A DNA stretch of 64,000 nt from NCBI RefSeq assembly GCF_030867095.1, contig NC_081828.1:49453434-49517433 (forward strand). Direction: 5' to 3'. This DNA is from Alligator mississippiensis (lineage: Eukaryota > Chordata > Crocodylia > Alligatoridae). Of this stretch, positions 34,325 to 47,389 are shown one piece after another (the first letter of the stretch is position 1; every line of letters starts with the position of its first letter). A program made the position numbers and the translations under genes. The notes under the pieces are model-generated. The model was not told the DNA's origin, did no database searches, and saw only the letters and a list, made by a program, of their open reading frames with translations.

Positions 34325-36980
34325 CGTTATCTTAGGATGGATAACTCTGATTTATAAAGGCTGACTAAGGGTAAGAGTAGCTGAGGTCAACCTGGGGAAG
34401 AAGCATATGTAGCACTGATTTCAGCTAACTACACTGAATTGAGAACTTTCTGTATCTTGCCTCAGAAGTAACTTTCTTAAGCAAAAGCACCCCTTTTCCC
34501 TGCATGGAAGATGACATTTTAAGATTTCATCAAATAGAAAATGGGAGTTAAGAACATTTGCATGAACTCTGCAGTCAGGACAAGGTGCATGTGGGAAAGG
34601 TCTGTTTTCAGTGTGGATTGAAACCTCTTTGCGTGTTAATCCATCACCAGAAAGTTTTGCAACAGCAGCCAGAACAGTTACTTTCCACTCAATCCGCATA
34701 ATAACTGCAACCCATAACTTCTCTATCCTTTCCCTGTAGGCCAATCTTTTTTGTTGTTGTTGTTTTGCCAGCAGTGCCATATTTCTTCAGTTTTTCTCTA
34801 ATCCTTTTCCCAATGCCAGGAGAAATATTACCAGTAACGCTGGAACAGCTCCAAGCACTTGATGCACTAATAAGAAACTGGCAACGAAGCTAACCAACAT
34901 TACTTCATAGACTCTGGAAACTTTTTTTTCCGTGGAAAACCAGAAAAATGAGATAAGGCCTTACAATTCAGTGTAAGCCTCAGGACAGGAGGAAGAAGGG
35001 GTTTAACTACTGATGCTTTATACTGAAATACATTTCCTGAACCATCCAAAGAAGTAAACAGGTGCTGCTGCTCCTAATGCAAGGACAGGAGAGAAATCCC
35101 AAGCACAGTGCTTAAGAGCCAAATTCTACCTTTCTAGAAGTCTATTGGTACTCTGCTTCATACTTTTGATTCAATGCATCAGAATCAGGGAGCCAAACAA
35201 AATCCAAGTCCACAAAGTTCAGGGTCGTCCCCATCTTAAGGTTGGGGAGCTGGGGGGGTGGGGGTGGCTCTCAGTTGGCCACTGGGCATTACTGAAATAA
35301 ACATTTTTACACGAGTAATGATAATAATTAAGTCCAGAGTGTCATAGGGTTCAGCTTGAATTAGCAACCAGAATACAAGTCTGCTGGGGACCCTGCATAT
35401 GTAGGATGAAGCTCATATTATCATGTCTTTCAGTGTTGCCGTTAGCTGTATTGGCAAAGCTAAAGCTAGCACAAAAGTGCTTACATATTCAGCAATGACT
35501 TTTTCAACTTGCTGTGTAAACATACCGTGTATATATATATATATGGTATAATAATGCATCCTATATTTACTTTCTAATAATAATAATGGTATATATTATA
35601 CCTTATCTATATATTATTATATAAAAATTGGTCTCTATCCCCCTCTCTTCCCCTTGTCTAGGTCTGGCCTCAAGATGTTCTTCTTGTCTTCTGAGGGTCA
35701 GGAACTGACTGCACTATGTATGTGTTTACACCTTTAGCAATAGCACAAAAAAGAAAAAAACAACCTGCCCCTCCCCCAAAGCCTGCATTAAGTTGACAAT
35801 TACAAGCTCTGGAAGTTAAGAAATGCCAGAAGTGAGGATGTCTGTGCAACGTGTATTCAGTCCCTTGAGTATACGTATTAAGATATACTGGTAGTCATTA
35901 ATTACATGATCTTATACTATTTCCCCCTTCCCCCCTCCCCAGAGGACTACTCTTTCACTCACTGTGCAGAATGGACGGCACTTGCTGAGTAAGTAGTTAT
36001 TCAGCATTTCTTCTTCTTGCTCATTGAATGACCCCAGGCTTACTTATTGCCTACCCTACAAACCTTGCTCTGAAGGCAGAATTATTAATGCCCTCCTAGG
36101 CTTTTCTGTGGTGCTCATCATTTGATTTGCCAAAAGCTTCTTGAACGCCCATCAAATTGTATTCAGAATGTCCAGGGAAGCGAAAGGGTGGTGATATTCC
36201 ATTTTACACAAAAGGGAGTCAAGGCACAGGGAGATAAACGTTTAAAATCTACACTAAGAGTTGGTGTCCGATTTGAAATGTCAAATGTATTTAGCATTAT
36301 ATAATTAATTCAGTGTTGCCCAGAAAAGGGCTATCGGTTATCCTGCGCACTGAAGAGGATCAGTGAGACTTAGGCTCTACTGGGAACTGTTTGCTATGGT
36401 CATGGACTCCCACCTGTCCCTGCCAGAGCTGCTTGATCCTTTCTAAGTTCTCTGATCCTGTTGCTTTCCTATAACTTCCTCACTCCTTCTTCTGGGTCCG
36501 GTCCTATTCTCCTTACCTACCTGGTTCTAATCTCCATTTCTAATTTTCCTTTCCAAGCTTGTAAAAAAGCCAAGTTTCAACTCTGAAGCTCTCCCCACCT
36601 CCCCCAGTCTCCTAGCCCAGCCCAGTCTTAGCCTCCTGCATTCTCAATCAATCTTTTCCCCTTTCCTACTCTCCAGAAGTTTCCCCCCTTCCTCACCCTC
36701 ACTTCAGTCTGCCCCATCTCTGTGTCCTAGTCCTATTACTGCCTCTCTCCAGCTTCTTACCCTGTCTCACTTTACTGCTCCCTTTCCAAGCCCCTGTTCT
36801 TTCCTCCTTCAGTCTCCTGGCTCCCAACTTCTATCTCTTTGCCGGGTCAGCCAATCCTCCTCTCTGCCTCTCGGTGCCAGTCCCGTTTTCACACAAGTCT
36901 GTCTCCCCTCAGCTTCCAATCCTACCACAGTGCCCAGAAATTGTTTCTCTATTCTTGCCTTTTCCATTCCCAGGTTCAGC
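34325..36980. other. Intergenic, AT-rich in part
   Basis: No gene. A (TA)n-rich stretch lies at about 35520-35620. A probable MIR-like core relic, minus strand, lies at about 36180-36295 (TTCCATTTTACACAAAAGGG, CAAGGCACAGGGAGATAAAC). 36470-36960 is a C/T-rich stretch. Confidence 0.55.
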
Positions 36981-37101
36981 AGCAAGGACCCTGGTTTTCT
37001 CTTATTTAAAAAAATCCCCAATTTTCGGTTAAAAAAAAGTAACTTTTTAAAACCAAAAATTGGGGATTTTTTTTAAATCACAGAAAACCAGGGTCCCTGC
37101 T
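36981..37101. repeat. 121-bp near-perfect palindrome
   Basis: Two 60-base arms read AGCAAGGACCCTGGTTTTCT... and, as reverse complement, AGCAGGGACCCTGGTTTTCT..., continuing through AAAAAATCCCCAATTTT to a centre near 37041 (AAAAAGTAACTTTTT). By eye only about seven differences separate the arms, with essentially no spacer. Able to form a long hairpin or cruciform. Probably a fold-back MITE; family unknown. Confidence 0.92.
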
Positions 37102-38629
37102 AATCAGGCTCCTTGTCCCACTTTCCTCCTTTTTTCCCCCCCAGTACAGATCTTCTCCCTCCTCCATTTAAGTCAGGAGGCTTTTTCCACTATGTTGCCT
37201 GGACAGCATCAGATAGAGATCACTGAGAGCCAAGGAGACATAGGCTACCTGCTCTCAACTCCAGTATGTGGTCCTAGACTTAGCTATCCCAGAGCAGTCA
37301 GTATCATCATAATGTGCTGCTGCCTTTCTAGCCCTGGACTGGGCCAAGCTGGAACAGTCTATGGGGATCTTGCTAGATCAGTCTGATCCAATGTAGGAGT
37401 TGCAAGGGGCTTGAGGATGCTTGCTAAGGACAGAACTTTTAGAGATGCTACATACTAAACTCTCAGACCGTACTAAGAACACACCAACTGGAATTTTCCA
37501 AAAGCTTATAACTTGGCCAAATGTAGGTAGATTTTCATAGGGAGGGCTCAAAACAGATCCCTGACACAAAAGCTACCCTTTGCTAAAAGTCAGGTCTGTG
37601 CCCCAAAATGCTTGAGTTTTTCGAAGAAAGGGCCACCAGACTTTTTAAAATCCTGGGCAACCAAATATGTTCCTCCATGTTTCGTTCAAGAAAATCACTA
37701 AAGTGTTCCCAGAAATTCATCCTGAGATGACTGCTATGGAAAAAATCATCCCAAACACTTACATTTTCATGGGAAATGCCAACTAGCAATGGGCCTAGTA
37801 TAATGGCTGCCTAAGAAAGAGGTCTATAAAAAGGCTCTTTTTGCCAGATACTTTTCACTGTGCACTGAGTTATCCCTTCTCCCACTCTCAGGCTTGTCAG
37901 TTGCTGTTCTTTTACCTATATTTGATATGCTTTATGAAAATGTATTAGGTTACTCTTTGAGATGCAGCCTCTAAAACCATTGTTTCCAGTGCTTGTTTGG
38001 TTGGTTTATACCTCTGAGATCTGCTCAGGAGCTGAGATATGAATTAGCTGAACAGTGTAACTGTATGAAAATTCAGAGCTGAAGGTCCACATTGTTGCAT
38101 CTACTTATACCAAGGTAGAATTTGACTCCTTGTGTTCATTCTCTAGATCTACTGCACTTCCTGCGATGACAAGGTAGTTCTGGAGTGGATGTCAGCTGTG
38201 TCACTTGATCTCCATTTCTGTAAGCCCCACGGGAGACAGACAGACAGATGTGGTTTTTGCTGTGTTGGTTGGAAAGTGTGTGTTGTGGTAAAAGTTTAGG
38301 TTTTCATAGAAAAAAGTTAGGTGTTTTGGATTAAATCCGAACAGAGCTAGAACCTTTCAAATTTCTTTTTATTGATTATTGCCAAAATTTAAAAACAGGT
38401 ATTACCAAGTTGACTGAATAGTGGGATACAAGATGTCATATTTTTGGATTCACTTTTAATTCGCAATGCCAACCAGTACAAAATATTTTTCCATGTCAGA
38501 AGTAAAGCTAACAAGTATAAATGTTTAATGCCATCCACTGGCAATTTACCTGTCTGTTTCTACTGCATTCCTCACCATAAAAGCTGTTCTGTGAGTCCTA
38601 CATTCGGATGGTTAGACAAGACGGTAGGG

Positions 38630-38673
38630 TGGGATTTTCAAAAGCACTGAAGGATTGCCTTTGAAAAATCCCA
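38630..38673. mobile_element. Small fold-back MITE (44 bp)
   Basis: TGGGATTTTCAAAAGC at the left and CCTTTGAAAAATCCCA at the right are inverted copies. This matches a palindromic repeat remembered from sauropsid genomes, here internally deleted. Confidence 0.65.
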
Positions 38674-41600
38674 TCTTCCAGTGACCATAGATGAGGTGGA
38701 ATATTATTTAAAAAATAACAAAAATCTGCAAATACCCATTCCAGTCTAAACAAATTCACTTAGACTCTGTTCATTCTGTTTTTCTGTTTACTTTCCATGA
38801 ATATTCTAGCAAATGGGCTTCCTGACAGGACTGTTTGTGGAAACAGTAAATATCCAGGGTGTATTAGAGAATATTTATGAATAGCAAATTTCAGATTCAT
38901 CAGAACGAGCAACCAGACCAGAGCCATCATGACAGGGGCTATGCTAAATCAAGGGACAAACCACATGACATGCTTTTAAGTATTCTATGAAAACTAATCA
39001 ACACAACTTGAATTTTGAAAATCCTTCTAACAGTCCTAGCAACTATCCCAACAGTGTGATTTATGAATATCCTGCCCTTGCACGCCAATAGTTCTAGAAA
39101 AAGGCAACCTAGTGCTCTCAGGAACTTCAGAAATATTGGACTCTACCGGGGATATTGAGCAACCATAGGATGTTCCAGAGCTTTCGAATCTGTCTCCATT
39201 CTGGCAGTAATCACTCTTGAATTGATGGAATGCAATACTTTGCAAAATATTCACGAAATGTAAAAATTGGAGGCCTGAAAATAGCTTCAAATGAAATCAA
39301 GATTGGTTTGAAAGAAAGCTGCACATAGGATTTATGTAGCTTATTTTAAAAAATCATTTAAAAATAGCTCAGGCCATTCAGATGGCCTAGGAGACATGCT
39401 GAGATTCTAGAGTGTGTTTTTTCCGCAGGTGAACTGGCAAGAGAAGCTAAGGACTCCTGACCTCTGTTGATTTGCCTCAGAACTTGAAATGGATCTTTGC
39501 TGAGCCTCGCAAAAACTTGGCTAATAGTGTTACAGACCAGAAGGTGGTAAAGTGATGCAGCTCTATTGGGCTTCATAGAATTACTCCAGCTCAGGATCCA
39601 GTGGGTCTAAACTGCAGTTCTAGTCAATTTACTTGAACTGGCCTTGAACTAGCTGCCTCCAGAATTCATTACCCAGATTCTTAGACAGTTTTGAACTGTA
39701 TCCTGCTGTAGCCACACTGCTTTTGGTAGCAAAATTGGTTCATTTGTAATGATTGCAGGTATATCTACATGGCATGCAGTATGGGCATTAACTTAGTTCC
39801 TTTTTCTACATTCATTTTTTAAGTCTATTATTATTCTGTTTTTCATGCTCCCCTGCATTTGTGGATTCCTGCTGGGCATCAGGAGCATTGCTACACAGCA
39901 TGAGCAGCTGCTGTCATGGTATCCCCAGGCAAAGTGGAAGCAGGAAGTCCCAATGAGCTTGTAAGAGCACCTCTTCTTGCTAGGACACCCGCCCCCCCAA
40001 AGGGTTCTGGTCACTTGAATTCCTGCCTGGAGAAGGGAGGATGAACTCTGGGGTCCTTGGCTGTGACCCTGAGCAGTGTTGTTTATAGCTACTCTTTGCT
40101 TTAATTGTTTAAGGACTTTTCTTTGGGTGCTCCTCCTCCCACTTTCCCAGGCATGCAGGATTTGGCGGCTTGACTACAAACTTTCAGTCATGTCGCTTCT
40201 GCCCTGAGACCTCTGCCAGCTGCCTGATATGAATCAGGTTGAGAGTAAACCTCCATTGCTCCTTGCATAGCTGTGGTCTGTCGTATCACTGCCAGCCCCA
40301 CTTCTAGGCCCATCCTGCTCTCTCCCAAACGAGGCACCTCTTCTTCATGGCTAGCAGGCAGGAAGCACTTCTTCACTCTTTTTTAGCTTGTGCTGGACTA
40401 CAGGATAGCTCCAGCCATGCAACAAGAACACTGGTGAGCTTTTCAGAGGGAGGGTAGGGCCTAAGGAGCAGCAGCAGGAAGATTCCATATGTCCATAAGA
40501 AAGGGGAAAGGTCCTGTAAGCAGGAGACCTTGACCATTAGTGGTGGTTTCCCCAAGGCTGCTTCCCACTCATGCCTGAGGAACTGTTCCCTAAAGTCCAG
40601 ATTGGGATGTCTGCTCATCCTCTTCAAATTTCTTCAGTGGCTCCTACAATCCAAGCCACAGTCCAGGACAGTTCTCATCTATGGTGTGTTATAAAGACCC
40701 TGACTGGGATGAGTATGTGGATTTTTCTTTTTCAAGTGAATTCTGAACTCCTCAATGAACGTAAATTAAATGTATAACTCCAGTGATCAGAGATCTCTAC
40801 AGTTGCGGAGCTCCCCACCAAACTATTGGCTGAGCTGCAAGAGGACTCTACTTATGGTAGCGGGAGGCAACTACACCTGTTCTGTTCTTCCCTGAAATGG
40901 CCCCCCAAACTGTGCTGTAAATGGAGAGACCTGTGGATGAACAAGCATAAAACCCAACCACATTAGAGTAATATATTTTGTACCTGGCAACAAGAGTCAA
41001 GGTAACTCAAGTGGAGAAGACAGTGATGGTACTGTGGGGCCATGGCTGGAGCAGATGCAGCCCTCCTTTGTATTTCCATGCACCCTGGTAGCAAATTCTG
41101 TCTTGTCCAGTCATTCAGTCTTGCTTGGTCTCTTTTCTTCCTTTGCTTCTACCTCTTTTATCAGCCTCTTTGTGGTCCAACTCTACTTCAGCTTCTACTC
41201 TTTACAGAGTGGACAGCTGGCATCCTCACAACCCTCCTTAGGATAAGCTTTCTGACCCCTTGAGCCATGGGCCCCAGTCAAATCAAATTGCACAATGCAG
41301 GAAAAGTACCAGAAGCTGGGAATTCCAGTCAGGGGCTGTGTCCTTTCACCCTACCCTGGTAGGACCTTCTGGAAACTCTAGCTATCCTTGAAAGTAACCC
41401 TCACTAGAAACAAATATCATGTGAAGCTTAGCTGCCTCAGAACTAGCTCCCCTGCAGTAGTGCTATGTCTCTTTCTATAGGAAGCCACATGAACATAAGT
41501 TGCTAGATGTCTGGGTGACTGGCTTGCGAGTATTAAGTATCATGCCTTGTCCCCAATTCACAAAGGATGTAGGGCTGTTATAGTCCTAGTTACAGGGACT

Positions 41601-42769
41601 GGCTTTTCAGCTCAAGCAGCTGAGGTTCTTGCTTTTACCTCTAGAGGTACACAGTTTTGATCACTGGTATCGGCAAAAGTGATGACTGTCATGTAAGGAT
41701 GGGTTTGCCTGTGATTTGAACTGTGGTGGAACTCAGATACGTACAATGAGCTTCCTCTGTCCAAATGAAGTATATAACCTAGTGTACTGGTCCATTATGG
41801 ACGGGCATCTGGTACTTTACCCCAGCTAGACAGTCAGGTTCTACAGCAGGGGACTGCAATGGATGTGCATCCTGTGTGGATTGGATACAGGAGAAGAGAA
41901 GGAACACAGGCTGAACAGTGAGCTGTTTCTGCAAGTAACATTGTTTCATAAGAAACTTCATTGGAAACCTTCTACTGCCTTCCCCCGCTCCTGGATAAAC
42001 CAGTACAGTACAACTGGAAAGGCACAAGACTGAAGAGTTTTATCATATCCTGTTGGAGATAGCACCTACAAATAGCTCTGCCTTGCCAAGCAGTTGGCAA
42101 TGTGCGAAGAGCAGGCATACTGTATCACTGAATATGTGGCATAATAGAAAGGGTAGCTTTAGGACACCATTTTGCCAGGGTCTCTCTATGCCACTTCCAA
42201 AGCAGCAACATCAATAAGAGGCAGTTCTTACCTGGGATGGGAAGAAAAGGTCCAGATCCCATGTTGCTTTGCAGTTGGTGGAACAATTTGTCTGCTACCA
42301 TTTTATGTTCAGTTAATACGCATTTTGCACTTGTATACGTGACTGTACAAGATGCAAAGAAATAGAGAATGAGGTCCAGGACTGCTCTTCTACACAGCTA
42401 GCATGAATAGCTATGCTTGCTGGGTTTCATTGCCTAGATACATGTGCTTGCTTTTACATGCATTCTCCACATGCAAAAACATCTCAGTAATTGTCGACTT
42501 CATTTTTTACATGCAGCCTGGCTCAAGATACCTTCACATGATTGGAATGTGAGGTCAGCTATGTGAAATGGCTTCCCTACTCTTATCTTTAAAAGTGCGT
42601 TTTCACAATACTTCGCACTTAGTGGCCACTCTCCTTTCTCCCCTGCCTCTGGGGACCCAGAAACACAGGTTCTAGGATTCACAACATGCTCTGACTGAAG
42701 TCACTTTGAGTTACTCAAACTTTTGAGAGACTGCACTTGAAAAAGGAGCTCCAAGGACATGGGTCAAGA

Positions 42770-42885
42770 TTGGTGCACCTATTTCTCAGTTGAGGACACT
42801 GGGACACAGATATTAAGTGAATTGTTCGAAGTCATACACTGAATCAGTGGTAGGCTCAGGAACAGAACTGATTAAAGAGGACCTG
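42770..42885 (-). mobile_element. MIR-like SINE relic
   Basis: Reversed MIR core: TTTCTCAGTTGAGGACACTG, GGACACAGATATTAAGTGAA, GTCATACACTGAATCAGTGG. Confidence 0.75.
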
Positions 42886-45499
42886 CATCAGTACATTGAT
42901 CCAGATATGGATCCAGATATACATCCTTCCTACCCCAACCTCCTAAATTCTGGCTGAGAAAATGAGGGAGGGGTGTTTTGTCTCAGTTCTAACCCCATTA
43001 GAGAAGACACCTCTTCTACACTTACCTGCAGTCTGATGATGGCAGTAGCTGATATGAAGGTGCACACGTCAGTAAATAACCAATGAGGGCTAATGTGAAC
43101 GAATGCATTGTCACGAACTATAACTGCTGCTTCATTTCTGCAGTTCAAGATGCACCCAGGACTTGGGATGAGCTTTATTCTGGCTGCTGTGCATGATGGA
43201 GTTATTAGACTATTAACATATCAACCAAAGGAAGATATCCTTAAACCACCCTGCCTTCTGCCTGTCTTTGGAGGCCACACAGTAGAAAGATAAAGATCCC
43301 ATCATTCTGTTTTAGACCTACAGAAGATAATCTGCAAGATTATTCCATTCTGCAACAGCAGCAGGTCCATGACTGTGTGAGAGTGCTGGTTGAACACAGT
43401 GGCAGCTGCTTTTGCCTGCAAAACCACTCTCACTCGAGTTACCTGGCACGGTGCCAATTTGCACTAGTCTTGGATTTGGGCCTTGCTACCTAATTCGCTC
43501 CTTTGTAAGGCACTTTCTCTATGAGACCAAAGGCTCTTTTATTCCACCACATCTGCATCAATAATGCCATACTCTAGCACCCCCACTATATGTGCAATGG
43601 ATTTTGATACTAAGGCACATAGAATATTTCCTTCCAAATATATGGGGAAATCTTCCCATAGTCCATGCAGGTGACAAAAGAATGTTTTGGGAACAATAAA
43701 CTGACTTCAGCCCCCCCTTGAAAGGAAAGCTTTGTCAGGCTTCCTCCTCTTTAATCCAACTCTTGCTGAATAAGATTGCAACAAATAACCCTGCAGACAT
43801 TTTTTTCCAGGTGCTGGATATAACAAGTAGCCAAGACAGACCCAGAGCCTATATAGAAACCCTTCACTTGGGTGCATTTTTTAGGCTTTTATTGCTACAG
43901 TGCCCAGGTTGGTCCCAGAGAGGCTGTTCTCAGGGAGTCTAGTTTTGAGTCAGTACCTTTGAGATGACAAACCACCCTTTTAAGGGTCTCTTAGCTATTA
44001 CTTTCTTGGTTTCCAGGCTTCTCTGTCTAGTGATAATCTATCTATCCTAGGCTTTTGTATGGCATGATGATGAATAATAATAAGAAGTAATGCCACCACC
44101 AGAAAAATAAGATAAACAACCCCAGGGAACTTCCTTAGATCTAGTATTGAATTGAACTCCCACTGGTACAAACCACTATGCCCTTTAGACAGTTAACTGC
44201 TGGCATTTGCTCCTTCATCGGGAAGACAGACTATGTGACAGATGCAAAGTATAGATTGTGTTGTGTTGTTCTAAATCCAGCAATGAAAGCAGAAGCCAAC
44301 AGGTAATACTAAGTATCTGATTGGCAGAAAGCTTTCAAAAGTAGCTGTGCAGCATTTTGCCTTCACATGATGACTGGAAAATGTTGTCTCCTTAGCTGCC
44401 CTTCCATTGAAAGAGCCCAGATCCTGCTTTGTCGGGTTTATTTTCCTCCGAGTTCTCCTTTTCTTCTTTAGTCGCCTGATTCCGATGTGTCCTTCGAATT
44501 TTCCGTCTCAATGTCCTGTCTGTCCTTGTTTGCCCCGGGTGCGTGTGCGCGCCTGTCCCGCCTCTCTCCCTGTTTATCTCGGAGGGCTCATTCCTCCTGT
44601 CTATACATTTACCTGCCGCGGGTGATACTCCTCTTCCTCTGGGCACTGCTTAAGAAATTCTCTGTCTGGCTCCTTCAGCCCCTGCAGTTTTCCCAAGTGT
44701 GATATCGCTGCCCCACACCACACACCTCCCTCCTATCACCCCTCCCATCTTTAAAAAAAACCGCAGCCAGCTCCTGCTGCGTGTCCTTAAATCCATTCCC
44801 TCCAGCCTTGCTGGTTTGAAAGCCTGTACCCTGGAAGGGGCCTCCCAGCTTTCGTTGGCAACCCTGCTTCAGACTGATCGCCACAGATAGTGCTTTGGAG
44901 TGAAAAAAAATCCCTTCTCGGTGAGATTTCAAAACAGATCGTACCAACCTTCAGAGCCGTGCACTTGTGTAACCGCGGGACCTGGGCTTTCTACAAACAA
45001 ATAAGCAACTTCTGAAGTTATGTGTGTATGTGTGTGTATACCTTGCTTTTCCAAAAATAAACCAGAAAAAACCCCAACCCTTTAAACGGGCTCCCCTTGG
45101 CACCGTGTGTCTTTCGCTCTGGCACTGCGGGTGGGTTCAGTGCATTTCTTGTTTGTGTGTCTCTTTTGATGCCATTCCTTCCCCGTGGCGGTGAAGGGCA
45201 CTGGTGGTGGGGGGAGGGCTGCGTGTTGGGGGGATTCATTTAGCAATCGATTGATACGATTTTACTTCGTACCTGGATTGTCCCCTCCTTTTCTTCCCCC
45301 TCCCCACTCCTAATGACTCGAATCCAGCCCACCTTTCCGCACATGTCAAACAGATGGGATCATTGTTAAAAAAAAAAAAAAGCCCTGTGAGATCCCAGCG
45401 CTTGGAGCGCTGGAGAGGGAAGGGGAGGGGACAGGGGCACCCTGCTCTCGCAGCTTTGTACAGTTCACACATTGAAACTGACATGAGCACTCCCTATTG

Positions 45500-46299
45500 A
45501 CAAGGCTTTTTTCTCTCGCCTTTTTTTTCCTAGGTGAGGGGTGGGATGGGAGGAGGGAGGAGAGGTGGGCAGTAATATGATGTCACAGCAAAACTTACAA
45601 CGGGAGGAAAACACAGACATGGTTCAACTTTTTCTCTTTTTTTTTTTTTTTTTTTGAAGAAAAACTTTGGACTGCCAAGAGCTGGAGAGTGGTGAGCTAA
45701 GGAATGAGAAAGAGAGGGAGACTGAGCGGGAGGCTGGAGATCTGTCCGGCTGCTTGAAACCTTATGAATGGATTACTAGCAGCAACAGCCCAGATTGTGA
45801 TCTCTAATAAAAGGCAAGGGCAGTGTAGGTGATGCGAGTTCTCTCCCGGTTTTAAAGGGAGACCAAAGTGAGGACGTTATTCCTCCTCGTGCAATGAATG
45901 GTATGAAGCCTTCCTTCTGGGAGGAGGGAGGGGGAAGAGCAGATCATTATTCTTCCTTTCACCTGGTTCTCTCTCTTTCCCCGCGTCTTGCTTCCCTCTC
46001 CTTTCCCCACCCGGGCACTCTTCCCCAGAGCCCAGTTCTCACGTGTTGAATATGCTCCGTCCGCTTCTCCCTCTCTGTCCCTCGGGTATGTTTTTTTTAC
46101 CCCCAGCAGCAGCAGCTTCCACCTCTAAGGGGCAGGAAGGGGAGGGCGGAGGGCGGGGGGACACCAGGAGAGTGGTCCAAGATGAGATGGGAGCAAGCAG
46201 AGACCAACAGGGGACCGTCCTCAGCGCTGATCGCGGCGGGCTGGCCCAGTGGTGCCTGCCACACTCGGGGGAGCAAATGTTAAGGCTATTCTGGAGACC
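45500..46299 (+). promoter_or_regulatory. Probable proximal promoter or noncoding first exon region of PAPPA2
   Basis: Unique, repeat-poor sequence directly upstream of the CpG island. It contains a CRE-like TGATGTCA at 45578-45585, a 19-base poly-T tract at 45637-45655 followed by purine-rich sequence, and a donor-like CGG/GTATGT at 46084-46089. Any transcription start or noncoding exon here is inference; nothing in the sequence fixes it. Confidence 0.35.
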
Positions 46300-46997
46300 C
46301 CTCCTCCACTGAACAAGGTGTTTTCCTTCGGGCGGGGAGCGCGTTTCTAGTCAAAGTTAAAGAAAATCCCCCCCACCCAGATGAACCAAGGAGCGGGATG
46401 TTAAAGTAGCCGCTCTCCGGGAGGCAGCCGCTCCGGAGGGGCTGGGGAAAGGGAGCGGGTTGCTCCGCGATGCTACCTGTAGCGCTCGGTGACCACGCAG
46501 CGGGGCGCGGGCGAGAAGAGCTCCGCCGCCGGCCCTGCGGGACCCCCGCCCGGCGCTGCTTGTGCCCCGGGCTCGCTCCGGCTCTTTGTTCGCGGGGGCA
46601 CCGCGGCTGGTGCCGTAGCGGCTCCAGTGCGAGCTGGGAATCACGCTGCCTGGCGCTGAGCTGGTGGCGATCAATCCCTCACAACCATGATCGCGCCTCC
46701 CCCCAGGTGCCCCCTTATACGCGGCTCCGGGGCCCTTTGGCTTTCCCGAGGGAAAGAAAGCGGGGGACCCTCGGTAGCCCAAATAAATGCCTTTGCTGAT
46801 TTGCCTGCTAGTGCCGGGCGGCAGCGGGAAGGAAGCCCTGCTGCTCCCGGCGCTGGCTCGGGGGCGGGGGGCAGAGCAGGCTGGCGGGACCCCGTGCCCA
46901 TGCGAGGGGGTGCTGCGGGAGGGAGGAGGGAGGAGGCGCGGGGGGGTGGGGTGATGCGCGGCCTCTGTGAGATTGGACACCGGCAGCGAGCATCCTC

Positions 46998-46998
<1 letters not shown>

Positions 46999-47024
<26 letters not shown>
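46999..47024 (+). repeat. 26-base poly-T tract
   Basis: Uninterrupted T run inside the CpG island, about 80 bases before the predicted acceptor at 47106. Confidence 0.95.
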
Positions 47025-47028
<4 letters not shown>

Positions 47029-47106
47029 AAAACAAACAGGCCGGGAGCGGCGGCCCCCGCACCACCCGCGCGGCTCATCCCTCCCCCTCTTCTCTCCCCT
47101 CCCCAG

Positions 47107-47389
47107 GCACCTCCCGGCCTGAGCAGCGGGCGCCGAGCGCATCACCTGAGCGGCGGCGAAGAGCCTGGCACGTGGAAGCGCAGCCCGGCGATGGCCGCGC
47201 GGGGCCGGGCTTGACCCCCGGCAGCCGGGCGGCCCGCGAGCCCGGCTGGAGGCCGAGCGGGGCTCCCCCGCCCCGACCCCGGGGCGCGATGCGGAGAGGC
47301 GGGCTCTGAAGCGGCCCCTGGGCAGCATGCCCCTGCGCTCCCCGCCAGCCACCCCGCCCTGAGCAGCGGCGAGCGCGGCCGTCGGGAGC
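47107..47389 (+). other. PAPPA2: Predicted PAPPA2 5'UTR part of the first coding exon, with short uORFs
   Basis: A strong acceptor-like pyrimidine tract ends in CCTCCCCAG at 47098-47106, so the coding exon may start at 47107, with one or more noncoding exons upstream; as I recall, human PAPPA2 also has a noncoding first exon. Otherwise this is simply contiguous 5'UTR. It holds three short ORFs: 47191-47214 (MAARGRA, good Kozak context), 47289-47309 (MRRGGL) and 47327-47362 (11 codons, in frame with the main ATG and ended by the TGA at 47360). The exact exon start is inferred. Confidence 0.5.

Larger units (their letters stand above)
37102..45499. other. Intergenic region upstream of PAPPA2
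   Basis: No recognised gene over 8.4 kb. Visible are a small fold-back repeat at 38630-38673, a weak MIR-like tail at about 38150-38265, and a MIR-like core at 42770-42885. From about 44400 the sequence becomes richer in C and T and approaches the promoter region. A 14-base poly-A is at about 45367-45381. Confidence 0.55.

Noticed and set aside
46357..46980. 207-codon minus-strand open frame in the CpG island
   Set aside because: Low-complexity, GC-driven, no recognisable domain, and no sign of purifying codon pattern.
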